From contig CAMTFT010000053.1 of assembly GCA_947071365.1 (NCBI GenBank), positions 1 to 8,420 of the forward strand: a stretch of DNA of 8,420 nt, in the 5' to 3' direction. This document shows, one piece after another, positions 5,646-8,420 of the stretch. A program made the position numbers and the translations under genes. The notes under the pieces are model-generated. The model made no database searches and was not told the DNA's origin. It worked only from the letters and a program-made list of their open reading frames with translations. The first letter of the stretch is position 1. Each line of letters starts with the position of its first letter. The stretch is from an uncultured bacterium (GTDB lineage Bacteria; Bacillota; Clostridia; Lachnospirales; Lachnospiraceae).

Positions 5646-6548
5646 ATGGCAGTATATGATTATGCAGAACAGTTTACGCGCCAGTTGGCGCAGATGTGGG
5701 CGAGGGAACTGACCTCATATGAGCTCACACAGTCCAATCAGGGAATTAAATTCCTGAACGCCCAGACAATTAAGATTCCGAGAATGACGGTATCTGGGTA
5801 CAAAGACCACGACCGAAATGCAATGGGATTTAACACAGGCACCCTTGCGAACGACTGGGAGCCGAAAAAGCTTACTCATGACCGTGACATTGAGATCCCA
5901 ATTGACCCGATGGATGTCGATGAGACAAATCTGGTTCTCGAAATGGCAAATGTCCAGAGCGTATTTGAGAGGGAGCAGGCGATTCCGGAGAAGGATAGTT
6001 ACCGCTATTCAAAGCTGTACGCAGAGGCAAAGACCTATGCTGCGCAGGGCGCGGTGATCGACAACACAGTGCTCACAGAGGCGAATATCCTCGACTGGTT
6101 CGATGAGCAGATGGCAATCATGGACGATATGGCGGTGCCGCAGGAAGGCAGGATGCTCTATGCTACATCAACTATACAGAAGATTTTGAAACGTGCGGAA
6201 GGGATCACACGTACTATGAGCGTAGGGGCAGCAGGTGTGATTGACCGCAGGGTACACGGCTTGGACAATGTTACGATCAAGTCGGTTCCGTCTGCACGCC
6301 TGAAGACAGCATACAATTTCACAGATGGATGCGTTCCGGCTGAGAATGCAAAACAGATCAATATGATCTTAGTACATCCGGATTGTGTGATCAGCCGTGA
6401 TAAGTACGCATACATGAAGGTATTCACGCCCGGTACTGACTCCCGGACTGCTGACAAGTATGTGTACCAGAACCGGTACTATGCAGACACGTTCCTGATC
6501 GAAAGGAAAGCCTGCGGCGTTGCCATCAATGCAGAAGCAGAAGCGTAA
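5646..6548 (+). CDS. Phage major capsid protein
   Basis: This is the main shell subunit of the head, expected to have the HK97 fold and to be made in hundreds of copies. The 300-residue length suits a capsid protein without a cleaved delta domain, in keeping with a separate scaffold gene just upstream and no prohead protease nearby. The sequence opens MAVYDYAEQFTRQL and continues with a mixed alpha/beta pattern. A central IPIDPMDVDETN segment is followed by a helix like the spine helix (NVQSVFEREQAIPEKDSYRY), then a C-terminal beta-rich part ending in DTFLIERKACGVAINAEAEA. AAGGAGAG (5631-5638) gives a strong ribosome binding site at good spacing, and the gap to the scaffold stop is 14 bases. 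Identification rests on position, length and resemblance to capsid proteins of clostridial siphophages; the fold itself cannot be proven from sequence alone. Confidence 0.88.
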   Translation: MAVYDYAEQFTRQLAQMWARELTSYELTQSNQGIKFLNAQTIKIPRMTVSGYKDHDRNAMGFNTGTLANDWEPKKLTHDRDIEIPIDPMDVDETNLVLEMANVQSVFEREQAIPEKDSYRYSKLYAEAKTYAAQGAVIDNTVLTEANILDWFDEQMAIMDDMAVPQEGRMLYATSTIQKILKRAEGITRTMSVGAAGVIDRRVHGLDNVTIKSVPSARLKTAYNFTDGCVPAENAKQINMILVHPDCVISRDKYAYMKVFTPGTDSRTADKYVYQNRYYADTFLIERKACGVAINAEAEA

Positions 6549-6560
6549 GGAGGGATACAG

Positions 6561-6872
6561 GTGAAAGCAGTAAAGGCAAACAAGGAATACACGGTTACGG
6601 AGGAGAACAGGGCATCTTATGTTGCTCAGGGATTTGACATTCTGGACGACAAAGGAAAGGTAATCCAGAACGGGAAAGGGAAAACCGTTGACTATGGCGA
6701 GTATGAGAAACTGAAAGCAGCGCATGAGAAGCTGATGGAAGCGCATGAGAAGCTCCGGGCGGATTATGAGGCGCTCTCGGCAGAAAATGAAAAGCTGAAA
6801 GCAGAAAACCGCAGCATTGAAAGACCCGATACGGAAGGAAAAGGGAAAGCATCGAAGAAAGCCGGTGAGTAA
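6561..6872 (+). CDS. Small coiled-coil protein downstream of the major capsid gene
   Basis: This is a 103-residue protein with a GTG start preceded by AAGGAGGG (6547-6554). Residues 1-40 form a small N-terminal domain (KEYTVTEENRASYVAQGFDIL) of a kind often found in short phage proteins beside the major capsid gene. Residues 48-85 are a clear coiled coil with Leu and Ala spaced by heptads and an internal exact heptad duplication, AHEKLME followed by AHEKLRA. The tail is Lys/Gly-rich and probably disordered. It lies between capsid and connector genes with a 12-base gap on the left and overlaps the next gene if that gene uses its GTG start. A head decoration, head-fibre or assembly role is plausible from position, but none is shown by a known catalytic or binding motif. 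Confidence 0.8.
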   Translation: MKAVKANKEYTVTEENRASYVAQGFDILDDKGKVIQNGKGKTVDYGEYEKLKAAHEKLMEAHEKLRADYEALSAENEKLKAENRSIERPDTEGKGKASKKAGE

Positions 6873-6873
6873 A

Positions 6874-7257
6874 ATGCCATATGAACCGTATGCGAATGAA
6901 TCGTACTATTTCGGGACTTTCCAGGGCAAAATACTTTCCGATGAAGCTGACAAATATTTAAAACAGGCATCAAGGCACATTGACTCCCTGACCTACAACC
7001 GGATTGTGGGCCGGGGATTTTCAAACCTGACAGAATTTCAGCAGGATATCATCCGGGAGGTGTGCTGCAAGCAGGCAGAATTTGAATACCAGAACAAAGA
7101 GGTATTTGACATGATCCTGCAGGGCTACAGCATCAACGGCGTTTCGATGCAGTTTGGCGAGGCATGGAACGTGACTACGCAGAAAGGGATCCCTATGCGG
7201 AAAGACGTATATGAGCAGCTTTGCCAGACCGGCTTGTGCTGCAGATTGATGAGGTGA
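6874..7257 (+). CDS. Head-tail connector protein (gp6/gp15-like adaptor)
   Basis: This 127-residue, mostly helical protein probably forms the ring that binds beneath the portal and extends the DNA channel (SPP1 gp15 / HK97 gp6 role). The sequence shows the usual run of short helices: an early LSDEADKYLKQASRHIDSLT, then FQQDIIREVCCKQAEFEY, a loop GYSINGVSMQFG and a C-terminal helix with VYEQLCQTGLCCRLM. The start is taken as ATG 6874, just after the stop of the preceding gene (6870-6872). GTG 6865, which would add MSK and overlap the preceding gene, has equal merit. A longer frame upstream from 6817 runs through the neighbour's coiled coil and is not credible. Order relative to the next three genes (stopper, joining, terminator) supports the role strongly. 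Confidence 0.8.
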   Translation: MPYEPYANESYYFGTFQGKILSDEADKYLKQASRHIDSLTYNRIVGRGFSNLTEFQQDIIREVCCKQAEFEYQNKEVFDMILQGYSINGVSMQFGEAWNVTTQKGIPMRKDVYEQLCQTGLCCRLMR

Positions 7258-7261
7258 TCGT

Positions 7262-7600
7262 ATGACATACCCATGTTTGGTGTTGGAGCAGTTCTGCACG
7301 ACACCGATACAGATAGAATTTGACCGGGAAGGGATAAACGATTACGGAGATCCGCTGGAGGCAATAACCTATAACGGTAAATGCAATTACCAGGATAAGG
7401 CAAAAACTGTCCTAACCGCGGAGAAAAAGCTGATACAGATCACCGGATCCGCTCTTTTCCCAGGCGATATCTGTCCGGAGCTTCCGGTGATATCCGGGGG
7501 CGAGGCGATAGTCTTCGGGGTAAAGCGCCGGATCCTGCAGGGCAGCAAAGCCAGGAATCCGGATCAGACGGTGAACTTTACAGAGGTATTACTGATATGA
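7262..7600 (+). CDS. Head closure (stopper) protein, Minor_capsid_1-like
   Basis: This 112-residue beta-rich protein is probably the stopper that closes the portal channel after packaging (SPP1 gp16 role), often labelled 'minor capsid protein 1' in lactobacillal and streptococcal phages. Visible features fit that fold: a short N-terminal strand, a long loop around DREGINDYGDPLEAIT, then strands with KCNYQDKAKTV, KLIQITGSALFPGD and a final strand pair ending NFTEVLLI. GAGGTGAT (7251-7258) is the ribosome binding site and includes the stop of the previous gene. The end overlaps the next start as ATGA, so translation is coupled. The assignment is mainly from gene order plus the recalled family pattern; confidence in the neck role is high and in the exact family moderate. 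Confidence 0.75.
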   Translation: MTYPCLVLEQFCTTPIQIEFDREGINDYGDPLEAITYNGKCNYQDKAKTVLTAEKKLIQITGSALFPGDICPELPVISGGEAIVFGVKRRILQGSKARNPDQTVNFTEVLLI

Positions 7601-7980
7601 TGAAAGTGAATTCGACTGTAAAATTGAATTTCCCAAAGATCCGGCAGCTTGCCCGTGCGCAGGTGCAGGCGCTTGAGATGACTGCGGAAGCATTACACAC
7701 AGAGGTAGTGCAAGCGCAGGTGATCCCCAGAGATACAGGCAACCTGCAGAACGAAAGCACATTTGTAGACTATTCGGAGTCTGCCAATGGAAAAGTCACG
7801 ATTGTATCCAGTACGCCCTATGCGCGTCGGCTTTACTACCACCCCGAATACCATTTTTCAAAGGACGAAAACCCAAACGCAAAAGGGAAATGGTACAATG
7901 ACTGGCTGGAAGGTGGAAAATACCAGAATTTTGCTGTTGAGGCTTACAAAAAGTTTTACAGGAGGTTAACCGGCGTATGA
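7597..7980 (+). CDS. Head-tail joining / tail completion protein, Minor_capsid_2-like
   Basis: This 127-residue protein probably belongs to the SPP1 gp17 / HK97 gp10-like neck group, labelled 'minor capsid protein 2' in related phages. The pattern is typical. An N-terminal amphipathic helix (IRQLARAQVQALEMTAEALH) is followed by the IPRDTGNLQNES motif that marks this family, then a strand, then STPYARRLYYHPEY and a C-terminal WYNDWLEGGKYQNFAVEAYKK helix. The gene starts at the first of two tandem ATGs (7597, 7600) in a four-base ATGA overlap with the stopper gene. It ends in another ATGA overlap with the next gene, so these three neck genes are translated as a coupled block. Confidence 0.82.
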   Translation: MMKVNSTVKLNFPKIRQLARAQVQALEMTAEALHTEVVQAQVIPRDTGNLQNESTFVDYSESANGKVTIVSSTPYARRLYYHPEYHFSKDENPNAKGKWYNDWLEGGKYQNFAVEAYKKFYRRLTGV

Positions 7981-8374
7981 TGTTGTCTGATGTAAGGGAT
8001 TATGTTGCTTCCCTCGGGATCGCGGAGCATGTTTACTCTGGAAAACTGGATGCAAAGCAGGACAAATCATTTGGAGTGTACAACAGTAAGCATAGCCATT
8101 TGTACGAAACTGCGATTGGCGGTCAGGAATTAAAGTCCTACGGAACAAAATACGTGACTTTGCTTATCCATTGGAGCAAATCGCAGAGGGAAACGGAAAA
8201 AGCCGCAAGCGAACTGTTTAATGCTTTGCAGGAGACCAGAGAAGCGAACATAAACAAAGAAACGATTAAATTTATACAGTTGCTTGTGAATGAACCTGTA
8301 GATGTTGGCACGGATGATGCCGGGATCTATGAGATGGTCATTGAAGCAGCTATTATCTATGCAAAGAAAGGAAT
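7977..8374 (+). CDS. Tail terminator protein, Minor_capsid_3-like, 3' partial
   Basis: This is an open frame without a stop in the window; 132 complete codons are genuine phage sequence. It begins MMLSDVRDYVASLGI and continues with DVGTDDAGIYEMVIEAAIIYAKKG. It matches the pattern of the protein known as 'minor capsid protein 3', which caps the tail tube and joins it to the neck (tail terminator role). Related proteins are about 130 residues, so probably only a few C-terminal residues are missing. The start is in an ATGA overlap with the preceding gene. From 8375 the frame continues through sequencing adapter, producing the artefact residues CLLYTSDAADD, which must not be included in the protein. 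Confidence 0.78.
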
Positions 8375-8420
8375 CTGTCTCTTATACACATCTGACGCTG
8401 CCGACGACTTAATAGGTGTA
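8375..8420. other. Illumina Nextera adapter contamination at the contig end (not biological)
   Basis: Bases 8375-8393 are the 19-base Tn5 mosaic end CTGTCTCTTATACACATCT. Bases 8394-8407 are GACGCTGCCGACGA, completing the reverse complement of the Nextera read-1 adapter. Bases 8408-8415 (CTTAATAG) are an 8-base index, the reverse complement of CTATTAAG, which I recall as i5 index S518 of the Nextera XT set. Bases 8416-8420 (GTGTA) are the start of the reverse complement of the P5 sequence. The order mosaic end, adapter, index, P5 is exact, so this is library read-through that was not trimmed. Confidence 0.98.

Noticed and set aside
6817..6873. Longer N terminus for the connector gene from ATG 6817
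   Set aside because: The added residues are a shifted reading of the preceding coiled-coil gene's Lys-rich tail. Starts at 6865 or 6874 lie right at the preceding gene's stop.
7891..7899. Extended -10-like TGGTACAAT in the tail-joining gene
   Set aside because: The bases 17 upstream do not resemble a -35 element, and the codons fit the conserved KWYND segment of the protein.
8375..8393. Tn5 mosaic end as evidence of a real transposon insertion
   Set aside because: It is followed directly by the Nextera adapter, an 8-base index and P5 sequence, which never occur in a natural Tn5-family element.

Overview
The window is a fragment of a tailed double-stranded DNA phage or prophage, covering the packaging and head-assembly module. 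The host is probably a low-to-mid GC Firmicute, most likely a gut clostridium of the Lachnospiraceae type. The reasons are strong AGGAGG-type ribosome binding sites at most starts, moderate base composition, ATG/GTG starts, and protein types and gene order seen in clostridial and lactobacillal siphophages. All convincing genes lie on the + strand. No tRNA, integrase, insertion sequence, CRISPR array or host gene is visible. This host and family assignment is inference from memory of gene families, not a database search.

Layout: (1) The terminase large subunit is open at the left edge; its Walker A motif lies upstream of the first in-frame ATG. (2) An SPP1-type portal follows, its 3' end overlapped by a small CxxC gene. 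(3) Next is a minor capsid protein of the Phage_min_cap2/MuF-like type carrying an appended C-terminal segment that begins MNLQFFA, followed by a small acidic gene that overlaps it. (4) A hairpin terminator and a roughly 165-base leader follow, with a perfect orphan Shine-Dalgarno sequence and a dyad. (5) Then come a scaffold protein, also with an LQFFA peptide near its N terminus, and the major capsid protein. (6) A small coiled-coil protein and four head-completion/neck proteins complete the module: connector, stopper, tail-joining protein and tail terminator, several coupled by ATGA overlaps.

The genes form one logical pathway. Terminase pumps DNA through the portal into a prohead built by scaffold and major capsid protein, and connector and stopper proteins then close the head and join it to the tail. 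No prohead protease is seen between portal and capsid, so the head resembles the SPP1 type (separate scaffold) more than the HK97 type.

Two things stand out. First, the last 46 bases (8375-8420) are not biological: they are an Illumina Nextera transposon end, adapter, index and start of the P5 sequence, so the last gene is truncated and its apparent C-terminal residues are artefact. Second, the segment from about 4209 to 4790 looks like a self-contained 'moron'-like cassette. It has an extended -10 promoter, an LQFFA-headed reading frame fused in frame to the minor capsid protein, an acidic partner gene and a terminator. This recalls the layout of MuF polymorphic toxin/immunity loci, although no toxin activity can be read from the sequence.
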